Notes under the pieces: model-generated | What the model saw: the letters and a program-made list of their open reading frames with translations, nothing else | Databases searched by the model: none | Told to the model about the DNA's origin: nothing | Assembly: GCA_032718475.1 (NCBI GenBank) | Contig: JAUCBJ010001032.1 | Coordinates: 29,280 to 93,279, forward strand | Length of the DNA: 64,000 nucleotides | Direction of reading: 5' to 3' | DNA from: Nemertoderma westbladi | Taxonomy: Eukaryota > Xenacoelomorpha > Nemertodermatida > Nemertodermatidae | Program-made: the position numbers and the translations under genes | Shown: positions 1 through 8,266 of the stretch, one piece after another | Layout of the letters: each line of letters starts with the position of its first letter | Position numbering within the stretch: the stretch's first letter is position 1

Positions 1-585
1 TATAACCTCGTGACCGGTATTTACTGCATCGTCTGTTATTGCATCTAGACTTGCGCATGTTTTTATGTATTGTTCTTTGTCATTTGGTTTTTTGTTATTG
101 GACGGTAAGTATGCTCCAACTATGACAATTTCTGTGTCACTGAACTTGTTAATTTTGATTCCAGTGATACGATCACTATGAATAACTACGTTCTGGCAGT
201 ATGGTATGAGCTAATCTTTAATGAATAGTGCAATTCCTCCTTCTCCGCGTTTCCTATTAATATTCGGGGTTTCCATCTCGGTAGCACATTTATATTGAAT
301 ACATGAATATTTGGGACAAGTTTTCTTCCGTTTGAGATAAAATTCTGCTTGTCTAGGGGTGAGCCAGTGTTCTTGGACTGCTAGTACATCCAGGGAGTTT
401 GTTGTTAGGATATCTGAGATGTAACTTTTGTTGCGTATGTATCCTTTGCAATTGAAAGTCCCTACTCTAAGTGATTTCTTGACATTCGGATTTAATATCG
501 TTTGACTTTTGGAACTTTGATGATGGTGCGACTGCGAGTATGTACTATGGAGATGTTCGTGGATTGACTTAAAAGTTGGTTCTTG
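1..585 (-). pseudogene. LINE-A ORF2 N-terminus: APE-type endonuclease, truncated and with a nonsense codon
   Basis: Minus-strand translation gives an endonuclease/exonuclease/phosphatase N-terminus: an LRVGTFNCKG start motif near 480-440, then VQEHW with the catalytic Glu, then an RGEGGIALFIKD segment. In LINEs this domain nicks target DNA to prime reverse transcription. The codon at 211-213 is TAG on the minus strand, where copy 2 has GAG (Glu), so this copy is dead. The frame opens just downstream of the ORF1 stop, with no convincing ATG, as is common for LINE ORF2. The window edge removes the rest. Confidence 0.8.
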
Positions 586-883
586 TCAGGTATTCTCCAT
601 TACGTTGGGTACGTTGTTGATATGGTTCTTGATATGTTCTATTTCTCCACTGCCTCGAGTCTCCATTGTTGCAATGTGAATAATGATTAGCGGACTCTGA
701 TGGATATGGATCACGATTTATCCTGCTCTGCGTGTCTGTGTAATGCGTTCCGGGTGGTTTGAATTGACTTTGCTGTTTATCACTGTAGTTTCTAGATTGA
801 TAGTGGTTTCTGTTGGAATTATTTCCCATTTGCCATCGACTATTTACTGGGTTGCTTCCGTTTTGGACTGCTCTGCTGTCCAC
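569..883 (-). pseudogene. LINE-A ORF1 C-terminal segment (Gln/Asn/Arg-rich)
   Basis: About 104 codons rich in Q, N, S and R end in a TAA that overlaps the beginning of the ORF2 frame. It resembles the low-complexity nucleic-acid-binding tails of LINE ORF1 proteins; I see no zinc knuckle. The start is not a true ATG (the frame enters through GTG after a TGA), so this is a frame fragment of a longer ORF1. The upstream pieces sit in other frames, and the same breaks occur at 40094-40408 in copy 2, so they predate the duplication or reflect element biology. Confidence 0.55.
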
Positions 884-1128
884 CCTTGTCGAGTACGAGT
901 GTGTTTTTCAGAGGTCATCTGTGGTAAATTACTGGTTTCACTAGTTTGAGGGCATAGTTTATTGGACTCAGTGCTTCCTGATCCTAAGTTATCTGTATTA
1001 GCTTGTTGAGTAGTTGGTTTTGTTGTCGTATTAGGAGTGCTATTTTGGACTCGTTATCTAGCTCCTCATATATATTGTGGGTTGGGATTTCGTATGGTTT
1101 ATGTTTGTTTGTCACTGAGGATACGGGG

Positions 1129-2638
1129 TGTTCGCGGTATTTCAACTTTCCATAACGCGAGTTGAATATTTTTGTATTTTATTAAAATTGATTATTCCGA
1201 TATTACTACTGGGTGCGGGACCATGGGTTTTGGGCACATTCAATAAACTGGGGGCGATTTATGGGCGAACTTTGGGGCAACTTACAGGGTACGGGAATAA
1301 TTTTATAGTTATAAGGGCCAGGGGGGATGGAAAATGCAAGCAGTATTCAGGTTAGCCTGAGTACTATTAGGCCCTGGCCAACTTCCTGCTGCCTGTAGGG
1401 GTGGATTTGGTAATGCGCCAGGCCTAAAGGACAAGGACTGCCCTTAGCGGTCCCTGGCCAACGGCAGCTACTACGAGACTGAAAAGAACTCGGAACGCTG
1501 ACTGCTTGTGTCAGGGATTTGCGACGGGCACCGACGGCCCCTTAGTAGCCAAGCCGTTCTGGTTCTCGATGATCGAACCCCGGGGTTCGTGAGGGGTGGA
1601 GCGGACACGCGAACAGGTGGCCAACTTAAGACTGCCCCCTGACCTAAGCCGTACTGGTTCTCGATGACCGATCCCTTCGGGGTTCGTGAGGGGTGGGACG
1701 GACATGCGAAAGGGCTGGCCACAGGACTGGTTTGACAAGGACTGCCCTTAGCGGTCTCGGGTCAACTGCAGCTACTACGAGCCTGAAAAGAACTCGGAAC
1801 GCTGACTGCTTGACTGTGATTTGCGACGGGAACCGACGACAGACCCCTTAGCCAAGCCGTTCTGGTTCTCGATGATCGTTCCCTTCGGGGTTCGTGAGGG
1901 GTGGAACGGACACGCGATGGGGTCGAAAGACAAAGGACTAGACTCGACTAGACTCTACTGGCCTACCGACTGTTCGGAGCAGTTTCTCGGCTGCCGAAGC
2001 GACTACGAGCCTGAAACGGACTCGGAAAGCCTAGGTGGTTGGGTTTCTGTGATGAACTGACGGACCCCTAGCCAAGCCGTACTGGTTCTCGATGACCGAA
2101 CCCTTCGGGGTTCGAGAGGGGTGGTACGGATACGCGACAGAGTCTACCGACTGGACCGACCCTTAGCCAAGCCGTGCTGGTTCTCGATGATCGTTCCCTT
2201 CGGGGTTCGTGAGGGGTGGAACGGACACGCGACAGGGTCGACCGACACCGACACTACGGCACTAAGACTGGGACTGAGGGAAAATCTGGGGTACATTAGG
2301 TAGGCTAAAATTCTGAGCGAACAGTGGGTTATTAAATAATATACCGTAGGGATTTATATTATCGTGTATACTTATTGTGAATATTTGGTGTATATTGATT
2401 TGGGGAAGCCCAAAATTATTCTTAATCAGGTTTCAATGATGTTGAACAGGTTTCAACTATAGGAAGTTACATTAAAGAGTATATCCAACTAATGCAGCTT
2501 TTCTCAACCGCAAACTTGCATCTTAGAAATATTCCCTCCCCACAATCAATATCCGGTGACTGGCCGGGGCTCGGTGGTCTGTTAAGTCACGTCTCCAGCA
2601 TCGGCGTTTTTCCCCCTGGTGTAGGAATAACGGCAACA
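1129..2638 (+). repeat. BEL-1 5' LTR (1510 bp)
   Basis: Direct repeat of 11033-12227 with TG...CA ends. It is about 315 bp longer than the 3' LTR because it has five copies, not three, of a ~66-bp internal unit near 1550, 1649, 1853, 2073 and 2168. The junctions fit recombination between units 3 and 5. An AATAAA lies at about 1240. No TATA box stands out. Confidence 0.92.
1545..2240 (+). repeat. Array of UUCG-loop hairpin units inside the 5' LTR
   Basis: Five diverged units each contain an inverted repeat. The best is 2097-2114, a 7-bp stem closed by TTCG in the extra-stable C(UUCG)G context. 1574-1589 is a perfect 16-nt palindrome. The others have one mismatch in the stem. The hairpin is the most regular part of the unit. 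A role in RNA packaging, dimerisation or 3' end formation is possible but only inferred. Confidence 0.75.
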
Positions 2639-2765
2639 AAATTAAGAATAATTAATGCGGTTAATTTTGACCGGGTGTCAAAATTAAGAATAATTCACGT
2701 GGTTAATTTTGACAGGGTGTCAAAATTAAGAATAATTATCGCGGTCAACTTCAACTGGTGGAAGT
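2639..2765 (+). repeat. Three 42-bp tandem repeats directly after the 5' LTR
   Basis: Three units begin aaattaagaataatt at 2639, 2681 and 2723. Each carries a short inverted repeat (aaaattaa against ttaatttt). They occupy the place where a primer-binding site should be. I see no clear TGG-type tRNA-complementary site at the LTR edge, so the PBS of this element is unresolved. Confidence 0.75.
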
Positions 2766-2934
2766 TGAGAATCCTTCAATACTCTTCAAAAACTCTCTAC
2801 GTGCTTGCCAGCACCCACTACGAGGAAACTCTGGTATTTGAGTTGAGACAAAGTCGTGGTTTAATTAATCAACAAACTCGATCTAACCAACTCGTAGTCG
2901 GCAGATCACAATTCGGGAGAGTTGTTAACAGGGA

Positions 2935-3126
2935 ATGGAAGTATCGATCACACCCATTGATATAATTCAAGTTGAGCCAGGAATCTGGCACGTCGAAGTT
3001 GAGGTACAAGGAACGAACGTTGGACGATTCAGGATTACTGTTCGGGTGGTCCAAGCTGAGTACAATACCTACGAGGAACTGTTTTACGACATCGCGTATC
3101 TCGCCATCGACGAGGCGTTACAATGA
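2935..3126 (+). CDS. Small ORF upstream of gag, ATGA overlap
   Basis: A 63-residue ORF with a real ATG at 2935. Its TGA overlaps the gag ATG by four bases (ATGA at 3123-3126). The predicted protein is acidic and beta-rich, with an EVEVQGTNVGRFRITVRVV stretch, and has no signal peptide or known motif that I recognise. The exact stop-start overlap suggests coupled termination-reinitiation of gag translation from one RNA. It may instead be an upstream ORF that tunes gag translation. Function unknown. Confidence 0.5.
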   Translation: MEVSITPIDIIQVEPGIWHVEVEVQGTNVGRFRITVRVVQAEYNTYEELFYDIAYLAIDEALQ

Positions 3127-6100
3127 CCACAAATAACATATCCGATACCGACGAGATGGATCACCACACAGACTCGGAAGCCGACGAGGTCCCAAACGTC
3201 AAGAACATGACCCGTCGGTTAGGGGCTCTTAAAGGCGGAGTAACCCGAGCGTATCAACGGATGGAGAAACAACTCAAGGGAGTCAAAACCCCCCTCAATG
3301 AGGTACAAACTCAGCTTCAAAGTATCCGAAATATCCTACAGCGGTACGAAAGAATGATACAGGCGTACCAAGAGCTCGTTCCTCCCACCGATCAGGAAAA
3401 CTACCCCAAGCTGGAAGAACACGTTGTACATCTAGATGGGTTCCGCAAACAACACCGGAGGACCCTCAGCCTGGTGAGAGGCTATGAGGAACAGTATTAC
3501 AAGAGGGCTGAAAGAACAGACGCGGAATCAGTACGATCCTCCAGCATCAGGACAGGAGTACATCACAAGAGAATGGGGTCCACCAGAAATCAGCACTCCA
3601 GCGCTAGGAGCGAGATATCCGGCTCAGCGCGCAGTTCTCAAGGGGCGCCGCCACTCCGAGACCAACTGAGAGAACGGAAGGCATTAGCCCTCAAAGCTCG
3701 GATGGAAGATGAGTATATTCAACTGCAAGCCGAGCAAGATGTACTAGCCGCCGAAACACAAAGGCGAGAGGCCGAACAAGCGGCCGAACGGCAGGCCGAA
3801 CAACGCGAACAGGAGGCCGAACAACATAGACGAGAGGCCGAACGGCAGGCCGAACAACGTAGACTAGAGGACGAACGGCAGGCCGAACAACGCAAACAGG
3901 AGGCCGAACAACGCGGACGAGAGGCCGAACGAGAGATCGAACAACGTAAATGGGAAGCGGAAATGCGTAAACAACACGCCGAGGCCCAAGCAATTCTCAT
4001 CCACAAAAAGAATGCGGATATTGCAAAACTCGCAGAATACGAAGCCGCACTTATCGAACGAGATATTCAACTCTACGAGGACTGGGAAAGGGATATAGAT
4101 CAGGAATATGAACCAATTCCGGTACCGGAGTTAGAAAAGTCATTTACACCAACAGCGGCGAAACCTCCGAAACCCGAGATCCCGCCTACCAAACAGTCTA
4201 CGCTATCGGCACAAGCCCCGGTGTTCCATCCCCCACCAGCTACGCTAAAGAATGAGGAACCTTATTTCCCATCCAACACCACGACAGCGAGTGTACCCAA
4301 GTACGAGCCTGAAAAGGACTCGGAACGGGACGCCACTCCCCGATCAAATAACCCGTTTACATCGACACCACAAACTCGTAGCCGCGTCATTATTAAAACT
4401 CCACCTATTATTGATCCATCAAGTATGGGAGTGAGTGCCAATAACTATAACCCTCCGAGTCACTCCAGTTCAGATGACGTCAGCATCATCCGGGCGTTGG
4501 AGAACCGCCTTGCCATGCCTAAGATGGAGATTCGCACCTTCGAAGGGGATCCCGTCGATTACCTCAGATTCAAGAAACGGTTCTTTGCGCAGATCGGATC
4601 AACGGACATAGCCGACGCACAGAAATTGGTATATTTATCGCAATACCTGGGTGACAAACCACGCAGAATTGTTGCATGTTTTGAAGGAGGTTCTCATGAG
4701 GCATACTATGATGCATGGAAAACTCTGGATAAAAGATACGGAAATACCGGAACTATAATTAATAAAACTCTAGAGAGACTGATACAGGACGCGGGATCAC
4801 TAGGAGACCCACAGAACATACAGGAATTCTCCGACTCTATGAAGGATGCCTACTATACTCTGAAACCCTTGAATAAGGAGGACCAGGTGAACAACATTCT
4901 AAACCTCCGACAGATCGCCCGGAAGTTCCCCGGATGGCTACAAAGTAAGTGGGCTTATAAATGTGTAGACCTCCGGCGCAGACATCCAGATCGAGATCCT
5001 AGCTTCCTTGAGATGTCGGCATTCCTGGACGATATCTCCGAAGCCATGAATGACTCGATGTTTTCCAAACAAAGTCTCGCAAAGTTGGACGGAATAGAGA
5101 GCAACTCCAGGAGTAAGATAACCCCTCCGAAACCGAGATTCCGCCCCCCACCGGTGAGTACGATGGCCATTACCATGGCCGAGGATTCCGACGACGAAGA
5201 CTACGAGGAACCGACATCCGCCGAGGAATGGGCATGTTATCTAGCGAGTTGGGCACCCGAAAGGGAAGGCATCACAAATTCCCTGCTCTGTCTCTTCTGT
5301 GGGGAGAAACATAAAGTGGAATTCTGCAGAAAGTTTCAGTTCGCCGACCTCGTCCCACGCTTCGAGGCGATAATGAAACACCGAGGATGCTTCCGGTGTC
5401 TTGGAACAGGTCACTACGTTCGGGATTGCGACCAAAGGTCGTGCTGTGCTGTCTGTAACGACCAACGCCATCACACGCTCCTCCACATCCCCGCGAACTT
5501 CGATTTTACTACCCTCCCCTTTCGGATCGAAGCCAGGCGAAGAGGAGAAACAAACCACGTCTTCAAAGGAACCCGGACAACCCAACGGAGAGAAACCAAC
5601 CCGTTTAAAATCTCCACCAATACACCACAAGTAACAAATATTTCGGCCACGATTAATCTTATAAATCGCCGCTACATGGTTTTCGCAAAGGTAATCCCAG
5701 TAAGGATCCAAGGAGTCGGCAAATCTTTGACGACACTCGCGTTCCTCGATAACGGGTCCGACGGAACCATCATCGACCGGGATTTTCTCGAGCAACTCGG
5801 ACTAGAATATGAACCTTGTAAACGGCCCATACAAACCATCACCGATAACAGAGAGGTAGAGTCCGGGGAGGTGCAACTCCAGATGGAAGGAGTGATGAAG
5901 GGCTACGAAACGGCTAAGTTAACCATAAAGAACGCCTTGGTACACACAGACCTCCAGGTGCGGTTCCGACAATCAGCCGAGTACGCCCCCCTCATACAAT
6001 TGGACCGGGACGATGTAGACCTGAGGTGTCCGCAGTTGGACGTAAACCGTATCACCCTACTGATCGGACTTGATACACCGGAACTACACATCCCCACCGG

Positions 6101-7025
6101 AGATATCGCCCGATCTATAAACCAGGATGACGGATTTTATGCTGAACGAACAATAATGGGATGGACACTCTGCGGCATTAAGGAGGAAACCACGGACACC
6201 TATACCTACCTTCCTAAATGTCAGATTAAAGAGAATGTAACCTCCATGGGTTATTGCTCAACTACAAACCTGGACGAGGATTTGTTTCTGGAAACCGAGA
6301 GAACCCAGCGGGAGATGACCGGATGCTTTAATGTGGAGACCCGAGAGTTTGCCGAGAAGGACGAGAATCCGTCCGAGGAAGATCAATATTGTACCAACAT
6401 TTTTGATCAGGCCACGTTCAAAGACGGACATTGGCGCGTGCCCATGCTTTGGTGGCTAATAAGGTTATTGATGATAATAATGATGTTAATAACATTGACA
6501 CCATTAATTGGAGAGCACGGACTAATCTGCCGTAATACCCGGATTGCGAACGCCTCAGTTGAGTCCCTCACTCCTAACCACTTACTGGGGAGACCCAAAA
6601 CCCACCTCCTCCCGGAAACCATGTTCCCGGATCCCAACGAGATCGCGAAACATACAAACTGGAAAAAGGCCCAAGCGTTGGCAGTGCATTGGTGGAGAAT
6701 TTGGGCCCAGGAATATCTCATAACCCTCCGGACCAGGAAGAAATGGAACAACACCTACCGGAACGTCGCAGTTGGCGACATGGTACTAGTTAGAGAAGAT
6801 CTCAAAGACCGCGTTCACTGGCCTGTGGCGCGGGTCGTGACTATACACCCAAGCAAAGACGGACTTGCGAGGACTGTGACGATACGAACGAAAGCGGGCC
6901 ACTACCAACGCCCCATCCAGAAGCTGTGCCTTCTTGAAGGCAATGACAGTGGTGATTCTACAAGAGGTGATAAGTTCCCTACGGATCCTACTGTGGACAT
7001 TGGTGACAATTATAAATGCGTTTAA
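3123..7025 (+). CDS. BEL-1 gag-protease fused to integrase C-terminal domain (RT, RNase H and IN core deleted)
   Basis: An uninterrupted 1300-residue ORF. Residues ~184-330 are a strongly charged coiled coil of repeated EAEQ/RQAEQ units. Residues ~460-680 match the BEL/Pao Gag core (DUF1759 type; EIRTFEGDP, then a KTLDKRYG region). CCHC-type knuckles lie near residues 722, 757 (CFRCLGTGHYVRDC) and 775. An aspartic protease follows near 875 (FLDNGSDGTIID). The BEL linker ends at DGHWRVPMLW (~residue 1110), where RT should begin. After an AT-rich junction (about 6450-6510) the frame resumes at SLTPNHLLG and runs through the DUF5641-like integrase tail (~1150-1285). The deletion is in frame and the rest is stop-free. 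It could make particles and process Gag but cannot copy itself. Confidence 0.85.
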   Translation: MTTNNISDTDEMDHHTDSEADEVPNVKNMTRRLGALKGGVTRAYQRMEKQLKGVKTPLNEVQTQLQSIRNILQRYERMIQAYQELVPPTDQENYPKLEEHVVHLDGFRKQHRRTLSLVRGYEEQYYKRAERTDAESVRSSSIRTGVHHKRMGSTRNQHSSARSEISGSARSSQGAPPLRDQLRERKALALKARMEDEYIQLQAEQDVLAAETQRREAEQAAERQAEQREQEAEQHRREAERQAEQRRLEDERQAEQRKQEAEQRGREAEREIEQRKWEAEMRKQHAEAQAILIHKKNADIAKLAEYEAALIERDIQLYEDWERDIDQEYEPIPVPELEKSFTPTAAKPPKPEIPPTKQSTLSAQAPVFHPPPATLKNEEPYFPSNTTTASVPKYEPEKDSERDATPRSNNPFTSTPQTRSRVIIKTPPIIDPSSMGVSANNYNPPSHSSSDDVSIIRALENRLAMPKMEIRTFEGDPVDYLRFKKRFFAQIGSTDIADAQKLVYLSQYLGDKPRRIVACFEGGSHEAYYDAWKTLDKRYGNTGTIINKTLERLIQDAGSLGDPQNIQEFSDSMKDAYYTLKPLNKEDQVNNILNLRQIARKFPGWLQSKWAYKCVDLRRRHPDRDPSFLEMSAFLDDISEAMNDSMFSKQSLAKLDGIESNSRSKITPPKPRFRPPPVSTMAITMAEDSDDEDYEEPTSAEEWACYLASWAPEREGITNSLLCLFCGEKHKVEFCRKFQFADLVPRFEAIMKHRGCFRCLGTGHYVRDCDQRSCCAVCNDQRHHTLLHIPANFDFTTLPFRIEARRRGETNHVFKGTRTTQRRETNPFKISTNTPQVTNISATINLINRRYMVFAKVIPVRIQGVGKSLTTLAFLDNGSDGTIIDRDFLEQLGLEYEPCKRPIQTITDNREVESGEVQLQMEGVMKGYETAKLTIKNALVHTDLQVRFRQSAEYAPLIQLDRDDVDLRCPQLDVNRITLLIGLDTPELHIPTGDIARSINQDDGFYAERTIMGWTLCGIKEETTDTYTYLPKCQIKENVTSMGYCSTTNLDEDLFLETERTQREMTGCFNVETREFAEKDENPSEEDQYCTNIFDQATFKDGHWRVPMLWWLIRLLMIIMMLITLTPLIGEHGLICRNTRIANASVESLTPNHLLGRPKTHLLPETMFPDPNEIAKHTNWKKAQALAVHWWRIWAQEYLITLRTRKKWNNTYRNVAVGDMVLVREDLKDRVHWPVARVVTIHPSKDGLARTVTIRTKAGHYQRPIQKLCLLEGNDSGDSTRGDKFPTDPTVDIGDNYKCV

Positions 7026-8266
7026 ACCCTTCTCATCATGTTGACAAACTCTTATAAAACTGTGATTTACTGACAATGAGTTATGGACCCCCCTTAAACC
7101 AACTGTAACCACGCAATGGTATTTGTGTTTCCTCGTGTGTTATGTGGAGTCCAGCATCACCCTGCAGATGTTTCGGCTGATGCAGGGTCGTTTATGCATT
7201 GTTTACCCTGATTTTGGTCATCGGGACCAACGATATTGGATTATTGGAAATGGAAAAGATTTGAAGTGGAATTCATTGTATTCATTGCAGTATGTTATGT
7301 TGTCCGTTGCGTGCGCAGTTCGGGGCGTAGGCGGTGTAACGAGTCCAGCTGTAGATCCCGGATTGCCGCGCAACACCCCCTCTATCCCGTTATTCTGGTG
7401 GGTCCATGGTGCATCCACATGACTTCGACGATAGAGGGTTTTATGTTCTCAGTCGCGTTATTCTGGTGGGACCGTTGCGTGGATTTTGGGGCATAGGCGG
7501 TGTAACGAGTCCAGCTGTAGATCCCAGAATGTTGCGTAACCCCATCCCACATGACTTCGTCGACTGAGCTTTATGTTGTTGGGAGTGTTATTCTGGTGGG
7601 TCCCTGGTGCATCCACGTGACTTCACTCCCAGCGTCTTCATTGTCCGTTACGTGCGCAGTTTGGGGCGTAGGCGGTGTAACGAGTCCAGCTGTAGATCCC
7701 AGATTGCCGCGTAACACCCCTTCCACGACAAAGATTAACCAAAGAAAATGATTCAATATAGTTGGAAATGATGAAAAGGATCAGACAACTCTGCTATAAA
7801 CCTGAATGATGACGCGTATACTGATGAAAATGAAATGATGCGCACCCTGGTGCTGCGCTTATAACCAATGATGATAGCCGGGGGGCTATAAACCCAATGA
7901 TGATGTGGAAATAAATAAATGTGAAATAAATGGTGGAACTAAATGTGTTGAAATATATGTGGAAATAAATGAAATGAGATGAAATAATAATGAAATGAAA
8001 AAAGAAAAAAAAGGTATAAAAGAGGTCAAAGAAAAGAATTGAAAAAAAGGACAAAAAAGTCATAAAAAACTGGTTGGATATTATGTATAGCTATAGTAAC
8101 TGTAAATGCTGAATGTATTAGCAATAAGATGATAGATGCCTATATAGCAATGTTATTTAATAAACTGAATTAAATAAAAAACTGAATTCTTCTGCTATCG
8201 CTATAGTTTCAGACTTTCTGGACTTATAATTAACTGAACTAATTTGTAACGGATATAATCGTAAAT
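7026..8266 (+). other. BEL-1 inter-ORF spacer with three diverged ~170-bp repeats and an A/G-rich tract
   Basis: No convincing ORF. Between about 7300 and 7730 three diverged copies share ggcgtaggcggtgtaacgag, ccagctgtagatccc and ttattctggtggg blocks. Short inverted arms (gttgcgtgcgc against gccgcgcaac) flank the blocks. From about 7900 to 8075 the plus strand is nearly all A and G with scattered T, ending in the TATA-like motif. AATAAA-like words occur near 8158-8175. Confidence 0.6.
8015..8022 (+). promoter_or_regulatory. TATA-like motif upstream of the BEL-1 3' ORF
   Basis: TATAAAAG lies in a ggTATAAAAGagg context about 245 bp upstream of the ATG at 8267, at the end of a purine-rich tract. 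This fits an internal promoter for a separate 3' transcript. A spliced RNA from the LTR is the alternative. Sequence evidence only. Confidence 0.35.

Larger units (their letters stand above)
1..1123 (-). mobile_element. LINE-A copy 1, 3' portion (interrupted by BEL-1, cut by window edge)
   Basis: This stretch aligns without gaps to 39526-40648, the same part of the more complete LINE-A copy 2. Read on the minus strand it holds the end of ORF1 and the start of ORF2. The element continues at 12233 beyond BEL-1, and its RT part lies outside the window. The identity of the element comes from copy 2, where an APE endonuclease and an RT follow in order. Confidence 0.85.

Noticed and set aside
2639-2780. 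BEL-1 primer-binding site at tggtggaagttgag (about 2756)
   Set aside because: Over 110 bp from the LTR end and no convincing tRNA match that I can show.
2492-2965. 157-codon plus-strand ORF across the 5' LTR edge
   Set aside because: It spans the LTR end and the 42-bp repeats, and its translation is a repeat product; the 63-codon ORF at 2935 in another frame is the better candidate.
3691-4070. Minus-strand ORFs opposite the BEL-1 gag coiled coil
   Set aside because: Shadow frames created by the repetitive gaggccgaacaa coding sequence.
5241-5795. 184-codon minus-strand ORF
   Set aside because: Lies opposite the BEL-1 zinc-knuckle and protease coding region; no motif, and the plus strand is clearly coding.
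7794-8063. Phe-rich 89-codon minus-strand ORF
   Set aside because: Product of the A/G-rich tract read in reverse; low complexity.
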